DNA from: Halobacteriovorax marinus | GTDB lineage: Bacteria; Bdellovibrionota; Bacteriovoracia; Bacteriovoracales; Bacteriovoracaceae | Direction of reading: 5' to 3' | Assembly (NCBI GenBank): GCA_002163155.1 | Contig: MAAO01000004.1 | Span: forward strand, 372,001 to 436,000 | DNA: 64,000 nt | Part shown: positions 51,023-59,832 of the stretch, piece by piece | Position numbering within the stretch: the stretch's first letter is position 1 | Layout of the letters: every line of letters starts with the position of its first letter | Made by a program: the position numbers and the translations under genes | The notes under the pieces: model-generated | What the model saw: the letters and a program-made list of their open reading frames with translations, nothing else | Database searches by the model: none | Told to the model about the DNA's origin: nothing

Positions 51023-51952
51023 GTGACAACAGAATCACACACAACACACGAATTAAAAACGAGAGAAATTTATCAAAAACAACATGAGCGTCTTGCAACA
51101 GACGACGCAGCAATTGCCCGAATCAAGGGAATTTATGATGATGAGACTTTTGGTGTTGATCCCACTTGGTACGAGGGTAAAGAAGCTCTAGACATTGGAT
51201 GTGGAAATGTTGGAGCCCTTATAGCAAAACTCACAGAGCTAAAGGTAAAAAAATCTTACGGTATTGATATTGCGACAGACTGGATGGACTCTTTGACAGC
51301 TTCTCTTGAGGGGCAAAATATTGGAAAAGAAAAATATGAGCTAAGCACCGGAAACCACCTTTCAATTCCTTTTGAAGATAATCGCTTCGACATGGTTTTT
51401 TCCAATGGAATCCTAATTCACCTACCGACATTAGAAGATATTAAAGCTGGTTTCAAAGAAGCCTCTCGAGTTTGCAAGAAAGACGGATACTTTTTTGCAT
51501 CATTCGGTCCTTGCCAGGGCTTAGTTCAAGGAGCGATCTTTCCAGCGATTAGAAAATATTATAGAGAAAATAAAGAATTTGCAGCTTTTATAGACAACAT
51601 CAATCCTGAAACAATTCATGAGTCTATCGACAAAATTACGAAAGACGCAAAGAAATTCGCTGACCAGGACTTCGACCAACAGTGGATGAAGTCTCTATTT
51701 GGCGTAGACTTTTGTGTCTTCCTTCAAAACTATATTCAGGCTCCATCATGGCTCTCTAATGAGTGTACTCCGGAATTTGTAGAAAAGATGTTTGAGGAAA
51801 ATGGATATAAAAACGTTAAGCGTTTAAGCCATTTCTGTAAAAGAACAGACGTAAGAAAGTATTTTGCACCTCTTCACTTTGACATGGAACATCCAATGTC
51901 TAAAGTTCTGTATGGTGAGGGTTACGTACAGTATGTAGGTCAAAAGATTTAA
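51023..51952 (+). CDS. Class I SAM-dependent methyltransferase
   Basis: A 309-residue methyltransferase with ALDIGCGNVGALIAKL (motif I), YGIDIATDW (motif II), FDMVFSNGILIHLP (motif IV) and KDGYFFASFGP. The N-terminal 50 residues and the C-terminal 130 residues are not typical of the core and may hold substrate-binding parts. Start is GTG at 51023 with GGGAG upstream. It is a single-gene unit ending at a strong terminator, between the leg operon and a PhyH-like gene. A role in methylating a glycan is likely from context only. Confidence 0.78.
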   Translation: MTTESHTTHELKTREIYQKQHERLATDDAAIARIKGIYDDETFGVDPTWYEGKEALDIGCGNVGALIAKLTELKVKKSYGIDIATDWMDSLTASLEGQNIGKEKYELSTGNHLSIPFEDNRFDMVFSNGILIHLPTLEDIKAGFKEASRVCKKDGYFFASFGPCQGLVQGAIFPAIRKYYRENKEFAAFIDNINPETIHESIDKITKDAKKFADQDFDQQWMKSLFGVDFCVFLQNYIQAPSWLSNECTPEFVEKMFEENGYKNVKRLSHFCKRTDVRKYFAPLHFDMEHPMSKVLYGEGYVQYVGQKI

Positions 51953-51964
51953 AACCATTTTAAT

Positions 51965-51995
51965 GATGCCTCTAAATTGAAGAGGCATCTTTTTT
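51965..51995 (+). terminator. Rho-independent terminator after the methyltransferase gene
   Basis: Perfect 9-base stem (GATGCCTCT with AGAGGCATC), 7-base loop, then six T. It starts 12 bases after the plus-strand stop. The gene on the other strand ends at 52029, so the hairpin also lies in the path of that convergent transcript, although the minus-strand tail is less T-rich. Confidence 0.9.
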
Positions 51996-52028
51996 ATCCT
52001 ATTTAGTTTTTACATCCTAATTGCGTCA

Positions 52029-52967
52029 TTAAGCGATGCTTCTTTTAAGTTTTTTAAAAAAATTATATAATATTTTCCCATAAAATATGGAACTTCTAAT
52101 AATTGAAATACTTAGAAACAATCGAATCCTATCTAAAATACTTACTCTACCAGTAAAATTTTCTATCTCCATGGAGTAAGGTATTTCAGGACAGCTTTGA
52201 GAACTTACAACCCTACAATCTCCATTTTTAAGATGTTCTAGATTATAGTTTGGATTGACCGCTTTCTCTAATTCAGTCCCATCATACTTTTCTAAAAACT
52301 CATCTGGCCATTTAACGTAAGGCTTTTCATATGAGAAAACTCCTCCTACAGGGAAAAATCCCATCAATATTACTTCATTGCAAAGCTCTGAATCATTTTT
52401 AAGTCTTCCGTGCCAAGTTCTATTCAAGAAAAAACAAATATCTCCAGTTTTAGCCTCTAATTTTGTAAATAAAAAGCTTAATACTTGAGTCAGTACTGCA
52501 GGGATAAGGATATTATATTTTTTAATTAATTTTTTCACTATGTGTGAACCCTTTAAAAAGACAGTTCCACCTTTTCCCGCAGGGTTCTCCGATAAAACAA
52601 TTGCCATGTTGAACTGCCCTGGTCCATCTTGATGGACATCGAGTCCGGGGTCTCCTGGGAATGACATTCTATACTCGATCTGCCATAATTTATATTCCTC
52701 ACCTAACACATCATTTAAAAGGGCCTTGATTTTTGGGTGAGATATGATTTTCTCTAAATATGGAATTGATTTTTCATTATGAATTGGTAATGCCCTAAAG
52801 CCTGAACTTCCATCCTTCTCGTGCAAGAAATCGTTGTGAGTCTGATCAAAGTTTGAAAGTGTTTCGACACAAACTCTCTTTAATTCTAGTTTTTCTTCAC
52901 TTGTTAAAAACTCTCCCCCTAGATTTGTAAAACCCATTTTTTTTATCTGTCTAAAAGAATTTGACAT
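52029..52967 (-). CDS. Phytanoyl-CoA dioxygenase (PhyH)-family oxygenase
   Basis: About 312 residues. An HxD...H iron-binding set is visible: DVHQDGPGQFN (His-x-Asp) and RTWHGRLKN (distal His) about 85 residues later, with GDICFF before the second, as in non-haem Fe(II)/2-oxoglutarate oxygenases of the PhyH family. YRMSFPGDPGLD is the usual strand before the first ligand. PhyH members in surface polysaccharide loci probably hydroxylate a sugar or lipid part. The exact substrate is unknown. The start is the second ATG (52965-52967), five bases from a GGGGAG site. It lies downstream of the FkbM gene on the same strand after a 140-base gap. Confidence 0.78.
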   Translation of the reverse strand: MSNSFRQIKKMGFTNLGGEFLTSEEKLELKRVCVETLSNFDQTHNDFLHEKDGSSGFRALPIHNEKSIPYLEKIISHPKIKALLNDVLGEEYKLWQIEYRMSFPGDPGLDVHQDGPGQFNMAIVLSENPAGKGGTVFLKGSHIVKKLIKKYNILIPAVLTQVLSFLFTKLEAKTGDICFFLNRTWHGRLKNDSELCNEVILMGFFPVGGVFSYEKPYVKWPDEFLEKYDGTELEKAVNPNYNLEHLKNGDCRVVSSQSCPEIPYSMEIENFTGRVSILDRIRLFLSISIIRSSIFYGKILYNFFKKLKRSIA

Positions 52968-53107
52968 CATTTCTCCCCTACTAAGTAAAATAAAACAAAT
53001 ATAAATACCTATAAAGAAATCCCTAAATTAAAAAGTAAAGGTAATATAGAAAATCTTTATCACTCTTTACAAGAATATCAATTAGATTCCTGCACAGGCT
53101 TACTAAA

Positions 53108-54148
53108 TCACTTTCGCAATTTGGACCAAACTCCTGACGTATGATAAAGAAATCGACCATTGACATTATTATAATCAGTACCCCATCCATATGTTTTTGT
53201 GTTGTACGAAAGCATGTCACCAAGGTGATGAAAAAGTTTTCCCAAAAAGTTCATAAACCTATTTTTGAAAAAAATCTTTTGCCATATGGGTCGACTACTT
53301 AAAGATTTAAGAGCTTGAGTTATAAATTCTATCTCAGATTTACTTAACGGAGTTTTAGGATGATGAACAAATTCAAGTGCAACATCGAAAAATCCATAAA
53401 GAGAGAGCATTGTAACTAATTTTATGAGTTGTTCTTTTATCTTGTCATTGGAATCAAACTCAAGAGAGTAAAATGATTCTATATTACGAAAATAGATAGC
53501 ATCTGCAAAAACAATTTGCCCTCTTCTCGAAAGTTCTTTAGACATACTAGTACGATTGGCCCAATAACGATTCAGATCATACAACTCGAATCCTTTTTCC
53601 ATTACGAAGGAATCTACATTTCTAAACAATGGCTGGTTTTCGTATATTTGAACAAACTCAACTTCAAGTTCTAGCCCTAGGACATTGTCCATTAAATCTT
53701 CTGCCCCCTTCAAAATGCTTAACTCAGCACCCTGAGTATCAATTTTAATAAAGTCAGGAGCTATTTTATTTTCGTTATAAACATTCTTCAGCGTAGTGCT
53801 TTCAAGTAAAATTTCCTTCTCTACATTCCAGTTCTCACTAAAAAAGAACTTCTCTATTATTTTTTTATTGGGTTTAAAAATAGAAGAACATCCTTCTTCT
53901 TTTGTAAGATAGAGCTTCTTTGTTTCAACTTTATCAGAAAGCATAAAAGGTAAATATGTAAGATTACTGTCGGAGTTTTTATCATTTAACTCTTTACAGG
54001 CCTCTTTATCTGCATCAAAACCATAATATTGAACCTTATTTGATAGCTGATCCCATGGCCTTTGAATTCCCCAACGACAACCAACATCAAATAAATTTAT
54101 ATTTAAGTTTGGAACTAAATTAATTATAGATTCTAAAGATTTTTTCAA
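53108..54148 (-). CDS. FkbM-family methyltransferase
   Basis: A 346-residue protein with a Rossmann methyltransferase core: INLFDVGCRWGIQ (motif I), YYGFDADKEACK, and the FkbM signature DFIKIDTQGAELSILKGAED followed by ELEVEFVQIYENQPLF. FkbM members O-methylate sugars or other hydroxyls. The start is TTG at 54146-54148 with GGGAG six bases upstream. The C-terminal third is extended and of unknown role. It is transcribed divergently from the TviC-like gene and probably with the PhyH-like gene. Confidence 0.85.
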   Translation of the reverse strand: MKKSLESIINLVPNLNINLFDVGCRWGIQRPWDQLSNKVQYYGFDADKEACKELNDKNSDSNLTYLPFMLSDKVETKKLYLTKEEGCSSIFKPNKKIIEKFFFSENWNVEKEILLESTTLKNVYNENKIAPDFIKIDTQGAELSILKGAEDLMDNVLGLELEVEFVQIYENQPLFRNVDSFVMEKGFELYDLNRYWANRTSMSKELSRRGQIVFADAIYFRNIESFYSLEFDSNDKIKEQLIKLVTMLSLYGFFDVALEFVHHPKTPLSKSEIEFITQALKSLSSRPIWQKIFFKNRFMNFLGKLFHHLGDMLSYNTKTYGWGTDYNNVNGRFLYHTSGVWSKLRK

Positions 54149-54403
54149 TTATTTCTCCCTAAATTTAGAAATTGAATAATTTTCTATAAAAGTTATATTA
54201 TTCTACGACTGAACAATATCATTCAATTTTAACAATATTGTCATTCCTACTTTCTTTCGTATAGTCGAATGTTGGACATAACGCAGCACCAAATACCCAT
54301 ATCAAAAACAAGAAGCGCCCCGCTAGTACACAAGAAGCCCACTATAGCTTTCTTAACCATTTCTTGATAGGTTCTTTCTGCAACAATTAAAGGGTACTTC
54401 ACA

Positions 54404-55420
54404 ATGAGATTTGATGAGTTAAAAGAGCAGATGTTTTCCACACCTGAGACCTGGCTACTTACTGGCTGCGCTGGATTCATTGGCTCCAACCTTTTACAAT
54501 TTCTCCTACTCCATAACCAAAAAGTTATAGGTTTAGATAATTTCTCTACAGGAAAAATCTCCAATTTAGAAGAAGTTAAAAATTATGTTTCCATTGGTCA
54601 ATGGGAGAATTTCAATCTTATTAAAGGTGACATTAGAAGCGAAGAAACTTGTAAATTGGCCCTCAAGGGAGTTGATCGAGTTCTACACCAAGCAGCATTA
54701 GGATCGGTCCCCCGATCACTAAAAGACCCACTCACTACAAATCAGGTGAATATAACTGGTTTTTTAAATATGCTAAACTCCTCAAAAGATCAGCAAGTTA
54801 AAAGTTTTGTTTATGCTGCATCAAGCTCGACTTATGGGGACCATCCAGGTCTTCCAAAAATTGAAGATAAAATTGGGAAACCCCTGTCCCCTTATGCTGT
54901 TACAAAATTTGTTAACGAAATTTATGCAGATGTTTATCAAAAATCTTATGGCTTTAGTGCTACGGGACTTCGCTATTTCAATGTTTTTGGAAGTAGACAG
55001 GATCCAGATGGTGCCTATGCTGCAGTCATTCCAAAATGGGTATCAGCAATCATAGGTGGTGAAGATATCTTCATAAATGGGGACGGTGAAACCAGCAGAG
55101 ATTTTTGTTATATAGAAAATGTCGTACAGGCCAATATTCTTGCTTCATTTGCCTCAGAAGATGCAAAAGGAGAAGTTTATAATGTAGCCCTTGGAGACAG
55201 AACAACTCTCAACCAGCTCTTCCAAATGCTTACTGAAATTCTCAAGAAACATAATGTAGGATACCCAAAAGATATTATTTTTAGAGATTTTCGAGCTGGA
55301 GATGTAAAACATTCTCAAGCAGATATTTCAAAAGCTAAAAATCTACTCGGCTACTCACCTTTATTTAAAATCAAAGAAGGTCTTGAGCAAAGCATGGAAT
55401 GGTACTTAAACAATGACTAA
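54404..55420 (+). CDS. tviC: UDP-GlcNAc/GlcNAcA C4-epimerase, TviC/WbpP-like
   Basis: A 338-residue extended [76 protein letters not shown], and [23 protein letters not shown]. The AALGSVPRS block is typical of the TviC/WbpP group that interconverts UDP-GlcNAc(A) and UDP-GalNAc(A), as in Vi antigen synthesis. It overlaps the following tviB-like gene by eight bases. It starts a six-gene plus-strand operon. The 255-base upstream region shows no other gene I can support. Confidence 0.88.
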   Translation: MRFDELKEQMFSTPETWLLTGCAGFIGSNLLQFLLLHNQKVIGLDNFSTGKISNLEEVKNYVSIGQWENFNLIKGDIRSEETCKLALKGVDRVLHQAALGSVPRSLKDPLTTNQVNITGFLNMLNSSKDQQVKSFVYAASSSTYGDHPGLPKIEDKIGKPLSPYAVTKFVNEIYADVYQKSYGFSATGLRYFNVFGSRQDPDGAYAAVIPKWVSAIIGGEDIFINGDGETSRDFCYIENVVQANILASFASEDAKGEVYNVALGDRTTLNQLFQMLTEILKKHNVGYPKDIIFRDFRAGDVKHSQADISKAKNLLGYSPLFKIKEGLEQSMEWYLNND

Positions 55421-56666
55421 AATAGCAATTATAGGCTTAGGCTACGTAGGACTTCCTCTAGCAATCGAATTTTCAAAAAAATTTGAGACTTACGGTTTCG
55501 ACATTTATGAAAAACGAATTAACCAACTTAAAGATGGACTCGATAGTACTTTTGAAATTGATGAAGAAACTTTAAAGAGTACAGAGTTAACATTATCTAA
55601 CTCTCCTCAGGACATTAAAGACTGCAATATTTATATTGTTACTGTCCCTACTCCAATTGATGACTTTAAAAAACCCGACCTAAGTCCATTAATATCTGCT
55701 ACAAAACTAGTAGGTGGCCTCTTAAAAAAAGGTGATATTGTTATCTACGAATCAACTGTCTACCCAGGTTGTACCGAGGAAGATTGTGTACCAGTCTTAG
55801 AATTGGAAAGTGGTCTAGAATTCAATAAAGACTTTTCTTGTGGTTACTCTCCTGAGCGAATGAATCCGGGAGACAAAGAACATACTGTAACAAAAATTAT
55901 AAAAGTAACTTCAGGCTCAAATGAAGAGACTGCCCAAAAGGTTGATAAACTTTACAAAAGTATCGTTACAGCAGGTACTCACTTAGCTTCTTCAATCAGA
56001 GTTGCTGAAGCTTCTAAAATCATTGAAAACACTCAAAGAGATATTAATATCGCCTTCATAAACGAATTAGCGATGATTTTTAATAAAATGGAGATTGATA
56101 CTTTAGAAGTGCTGGAAGCTGCAGCAACAAAGTGGAACTTTCTTCATTTTAAACCTGGTCTCGTTGGAGGTCACTGTATCGGCGTTGATCCTTATTACCT
56201 CACTCAAAAGGCGGAATCAATTGGTCTACATCCTGAAATGATTTTATCAGGACGTAGAATAAATGACTCAATGGGAAGTTATATTGCCCAGCAAGCAGTT
56301 AAAAAGATGCTCAAGAAAGGGTTACCTGTCTCAGGTGCCAAAATAGTCATCATGGGTGTTACCTTCAAGGAGAACTGCCCAGATATTCGAAATTCAAAAG
56401 TTATTGATATAATAGCCGAATTACAAGAATTCAATTGCAATGTAACTATATGTGACCCTTGGGTTAGCGAAAAAATTGTGAGCTCGAAGATTAAAAATGT
56501 AAATTACCTCAAAATAGATGAGCTCAGTGACTTTGACGCGGTCATTTTCGCTGTGGGACACAAAGAGTTCCTTTCACTTGATCCAAAAAAGCTAACAAAT
56601 TCAAGCGGAATAGTTTATGATGTCAAAGGTATTTTCCCTCGGGAAATGTCTGATATTAGGTTATAA
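55413..56666 (+). CDS. tviB: UDP-N-acetyl-hexosamine 6-dehydrogenase (TviB/WbpO-like)
   Basis: A 417-residue nucleotide-sugar dehydrogenase: [19 protein letters not shown] (NAD loop), [46 protein letters not shown], and the active-site [15 protein letters not shown] with the catalytic Cys. It oxidizes UDP-HexNAc at C6 to the uronic acid in two NAD-linked steps. With the TviC-like epimerase it would yield UDP-GalNAcA, as in Salmonella Vi antigen. It starts inside the end of tviC and is followed after 53 bases by the fusion gene. Confidence 0.9.
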   Translation: MTKIAIIGLGYVGLPLAIEFSKKFETYGFDIYEKRINQLKDGLDSTFEIDEETLKSTELTLSNSPQDIKDCNIYIVTVPTPIDDFKKPDLSPLISATKLVGGLLKKGDIVIYESTVYPGCTEEDCVPVLELESGLEFNKDFSCGYSPERMNPGDKEHTVTKIIKVTSGSNEETAQKVDKLYKSIVTAGTHLASSIRVAEASKIIENTQRDINIAFINELAMIFNKMEIDTLEVLEAAATKWNFLHFKPGLVGGHCIGVDPYYLTQKAESIGLHPEMILSGRRINDSMGSYIAQQAVKKMLKKGLPVSGAKIVIMGVTFKENCPDIRNSKVIDIIAELQEFNCNVTICDPWVSEKIVSSKIKNVNYLKIDELSDFDAVIFAVGHKEFLSLDPKKLTNSSGIVYDVKGIFPREMSDIRL

Positions 56667-56719
56667 AAAGGCTTTTTTTGAGCCATGGAAATATATTTTC
56701 AATTCTAAAAGGATGAGAG

Positions 56720-58453
56720 ATGAGCAATAAAAAGTATAAGATTCTTGCTGTAATACAGGCCCGTGGTGGTTCAAAAGGTATTCCAAAAAAGAACATTTAC
56801 CCTTTAAACGGTCACCCTCTTATGACTTACACTATTGCAGCTGCTCTAAAATCTGAGCTCGTTACTGATCTATATGTATCATCAGACAGTGAAGAGATTG
56901 CACAAGTTGGACGAAACTACGGAGCTAAAGCCCCTTTCTTAAGACCCGACCACCTAGCTGGAGATAAAGTAACATCTGTAGACTCTCTCCACTGGGCATG
57001 TGATGAAATTGAAAAAATTAATGACACTGTTTATGATTACGTTGTCGAACTTCCAGCCGTTTCCCCTCTAAGAACTCATATTGATATTGATCAAGCTCTT
57101 CAAAAACTTATCGACACAAAAGCTGACTCTATTATCTCCATGGCAGATACTGGTGAGAAGCACCCTATTAGACTCAAAAGAATCATAGATGATCAAATTT
57201 TAAATTTCACAGAAGAATATCCTGAACCCGCTGCAGGTTCAAGACGACAAGACTTAAAACCAATTTCTTATATTAGAAATGGTGCGATCTATGCAATGAC
57301 TAGAGACTGCCTAGTTAAAGAACACAGTAGACATGGGAAAGACAGTCGTCCTTTCATTATGTCACCTGAAAGATCAGTAAATATTGATGAAACTATGGAT
57401 CTACTCATTGCAGAGGCCATGATGAAAAATGGTTTCTGTGACAACCTCCCAATAAAACTCCAAACAAGCACTATAAACAAAGTGCACAACGATAAAGAAA
57501 ACACTCTTCTAGTAACAACAAACACTTCTTTTTTACCAACAATTTGTTCACAAATTGAAAAAGAATTTAATGTTATCTATGCCGAAAATGCAACGATTGA
57601 AGAAGTTACAAAGCTTCTCCCAGAAGTAGATGGTTGGATTTGCAGTCCTTGCCCTAAGTATCAGATAAACGAAGAGCTACTTTCAAATGCAAAAAATCTT
57701 AAGATATTAGCGAGCCCAAGCACAGGCTCTAATCATGTTGATAAATCATATTGTGAAAAAAATGATATTTCATTCTTTTGCTTAAAAGGAACTGATTTTG
57801 TCTCTTCAATCACTGCCTCTTCAGAATTTACTTTTGCACTTGTACTAGAAGCAACTAGGAAAATTGGAAAATCTACCCAACTAGCAGAACAAGGCTACTG
57901 GAGAGAAATTGAAAATGATCTACGCGGAATTGAACTTGCGGGAAAAACTCTTGGAATAATTGGCTACGGACGTATAGGTTCAAATAATGCACGATTTGCC
58001 AACGCATTCAAAATGAACGTTATATCTTTTGATCCAAATGTAGAAATAAAAGAAGATTATGTAACTCAAGCTAAGTCTCATACAGAAGTATTAGAGAGTG
58101 CAGATATTGTAATGACATGTGTCCACCTAGATGACTCTACAAGAGAAATGGTTGATGCCTCTTGGTTCTCAAAAATGAAAGATGGAGTTTACTATATAAA
58201 CTCCTCTAGAGGTGAAGTTGTTAATGAGAAAGACCTACTTGAAGCCTTAGAGTCTGGAAAAATTAAATCAGCTGCAGTAGATGTTATCTCAAATGAAATG
58301 ACTTCTATAAAAAAAGAACATGCAATGATTAAGTATGCTGCTAAACACGACAATCTCTCAATTACACCACACATCGCAGGCTTAACAGTGGACTCAGAAA
58401 GAAAGGCTGCTGAAATAACACTTAATGCGGTTACTAAAGCGTTGAATAAATAG
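56720..58453 (+). CDS. Fused CMP-sugar cytidylyltransferase and D-2-hydroxyacid dehydrogenase
   Basis: A 577-residue two-domain protein. Residues about 1-235 are NeuA-like (AVIQARGGSKGIPKKN, LYVSSDSEEIA, RNGAIYAMTRD, VNIDETMDLLIAE). After a short linker, residues about 255-577 are a D-isomer-specific 2-hydroxyacid dehydrogenase: ILASPSTGSNHVD, GIIGYGRIGSNNA (NAD loop, about 412), NSSRGEVVNEKDLLEAL (catalytic Arg about 496), a Glu about 525, and SITPHIAGLT (catalytic His about 550). All three catalytic positions look present. I see no stop or frameshift, so it is a real fusion. It implies that a 2-keto or 2-hydroxy acid step is tied to CMP activation. Its own ribosome site (AAGGATGAGAG) is good. 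Confidence 0.88.
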   Translation: MSNKKYKILAVIQARGGSKGIPKKNIYPLNGHPLMTYTIAAALKSELVTDLYVSSDSEEIAQVGRNYGAKAPFLRPDHLAGDKVTSVDSLHWACDEIEKINDTVYDYVVELPAVSPLRTHIDIDQALQKLIDTKADSIISMADTGEKHPIRLKRIIDDQILNFTEEYPEPAAGSRRQDLKPISYIRNGAIYAMTRDCLVKEHSRHGKDSRPFIMSPERSVNIDETMDLLIAEAMMKNGFCDNLPIKLQTSTINKVHNDKENTLLVTTNTSFLPTICSQIEKEFNVIYAENATIEEVTKLLPEVDGWICSPCPKYQINEELLSNAKNLKILASPSTGSNHVDKSYCEKNDISFFCLKGTDFVSSITASSEFTFALVLEATRKIGKSTQLAEQGYWREIENDLRGIELAGKTLGIIGYGRIGSNNARFANAFKMNVISFDPNVEIKEDYVTQAKSHTEVLESADIVMTCVHLDDSTREMVDASWFSKMKDGVYYINSSRGEVVNEKDLLEALESGKIKSAAVDVISNEMTSIKKEHAMIKYAAKHDNLSITPHIAGLTVDSERKAAEITLNAVTKALNK

Positions 58454-58460
58454 GAAGAGA

Positions 58461-59135
58461 ATGGAAACTGATCTTGAATATATACCAGACATTTCAGTAA
58501 TAGTTTGCAGCTATAATCATGCGAAGTGGATCGAAAGGTGCCTTAGAAGCATCACTCATCAAATCCACATCAATAAGAGTGATTATGAAATCATCCTTGT
58601 TGATGATGGAAGTGAAGATGATACTTGCGAAGTTCTCAGTAACATTGAAGATATTAAAAACCTAAGAATTATTCAAAACAAACAAAATTTAGGACTTCCA
58701 AAGTCTCTAAACCTAGCAATCAGAAAAGCAAGGGGACGCTATATCATCAGAGTTGACTCTGATGATTATATTGCAAGAGAGACTCTGTATTTTATGAAAT
58801 TTTTCATGGATAAAAACCGTCACTATCAAGCGGTTGCCTGTGATTATCAATTCGTTTCATCTGAAGAGATTCCAGGGGAAAGAAAAGACGCCATGAAAGA
58901 AGAGATAGCCTGTGGAATTATGTACAGAAAAGAATGTCTTTTCGACATTGGATTATACAGTGAAGAGTTCAGAATGCGCGAAGGTCACGAACTAAGAACT
59001 CGTTTCCTAAGTAAGTACACTATGGCACACCTACCTATTCCATTTTACAAATATAGAGATCATGAAAATAATAGGACCAAAAACTTAGAAGAAGTCTCAA
59101 AATTTGATGAAAAATTAAACAATCAAGGAAAGTAA
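58461..59135 (+). CDS. GT2 family glycosyltransferase (short)
   Basis: A 224-residue GT2 protein: [51 protein letters not shown] (metal-binding DxD), and a [12 protein letters not shown] segment in place of the ED base motif. It lacks the C-terminal helices often found in this family. It sits seven bases after the fusion gene and one base before the short neuB-like gene, so it probably transfers the sugar the two make, but GT2 enzymes seldom use CMP donors, so this is open. Confidence 0.84.
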   Translation: METDLEYIPDISVIVCSYNHAKWIERCLRSITHQIHINKSDYEIILVDDGSEDDTCEVLSNIEDIKNLRIIQNKQNLGLPKSLNLAIRKARGRYIIRVDSDDYIARETLYFMKFFMDKNRHYQAVACDYQFVSSEEIPGERKDAMKEEIACGIMYRKECLFDIGLYSEEFRMREGHELRTRFLSKYTMAHLPIPFYKYRDHENNRTKNLEEVSKFDEKLNNQGK

Positions 59136-59136
59136 T

Positions 59137-59823
59137 ATGATTTTTATCGCAGAAATTGGAATGAACCACAACGGCAACTTTGGACTAATTTACGAATTAG
59201 TAAAGCAAGCTAAGCATGCAGGTGCTGACATTGCTAAATTTCAACTTGGTTGGAGAGACAAAGAGGGCGAGATAAATTGTATTACTCCTGAAATTATTGA
59301 ATTAATAAATAAATGCTGCGATCACTTAGAAATAGAACCTATGTTTTCTATTATAAGTGAATCTGCATGGGAAACTGCAAAGAATATAGACTTTAAAAGA
59401 TGGAAGATAGCCTCAAGAACAGTTAAGGAAAACCCTGACTACGTTAGGGAAATTATTAATACCGGAAAAGAAACTATAATTTCGCTTGGAATGTGGGAAA
59501 GCAATGAATTGCCATATGGCACACCCGAAAATGTAAAATACCTGTGGTGTAAGTCTGCGTACCCAGCTCTTCCATGGGATCTAACAGATCTTCCAAAAGA
59601 CTTTAGTAACTCTCCTTATGCTGGCTATAGTGACCATTCAGTAGGAATTGAAGTCCCACTCTTAGCAATTTCAAGAGGTGCAAAAATTATTGAAAAGCAT
59701 TTCACCTTAGATAAGTCTGATACAACGATTAGAGATCATGCTTTATCAGCCACCCCTGACGAATTCTTAGAAATGGTTAAGATTGGGCGTGCAATGGAAA
59801 AAGCCCTTAATCTTGGGATATGA
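59137..59823 (+). CDS. Short NeuB-like acid-sugar synthase lacking the SAF domain
   Basis: A 228-residue NeuB-type TIM barrel: [36 protein letters not shown] (about 163-170) and [10 protein letters not shown] with a following RDHALS. Complete NeuB/LegI proteins are about 335-360 residues with a C-terminal SAF domain. Here that domain is absent and several barrel loops are shorter, and the usual HCTT-type His strand reads [10 protein letters not shown]. It may still catalyse an aldol-type condensation with phosphoenolpyruvate but on another substrate. It has an AAGGA site, sits one base after the GT2 gene, and is followed nine bases later by the ABC exporter gene. Confidence 0.82.
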   Translation: MIFIAEIGMNHNGNFGLIYELVKQAKHAGADIAKFQLGWRDKEGEINCITPEIIELINKCCDHLEIEPMFSIISESAWETAKNIDFKRWKIASRTVKENPDYVREIINTGKETIISLGMWESNELPYGTPENVKYLWCKSAYPALPWDLTDLPKDFSNSPYAGYSDHSVGIEVPLLAISRGAKIIEKHFTLDKSDTTIRDHALSATPDEFLEMVKIGRAMEKALNLGI

Positions 59824-59832
59824 GCCTAGAAA

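Noticed and set aside
50769-51113. A 114-residue open frame on the minus strand
   Set aside because: It overlaps the start of the methyltransferase gene by about 90 bases and contains the direct repeat and its TATAAT sites. It has no recognisable domain and no convincing ribosome site.
54247-54360. A 37-residue hydrophobic peptide frame (MVKKAIVGFL...) on the minus strand in the spacer before tviC
   Set aside because: It could be a small membrane peptide, but the ribosome site is weak, there is no lipobox at its Cys, and the frame is open for 106 codons through tviC, so chance is the simpler explanation.
56670-56684. GGCT...AGCC hairpin with a T-rich loop after the tviB-like gene
   Set aside because: Only a 4-base stem, and the T run is in the loop, so it is not a terminator. 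The next gene is on the same strand and probably cotranscribed.
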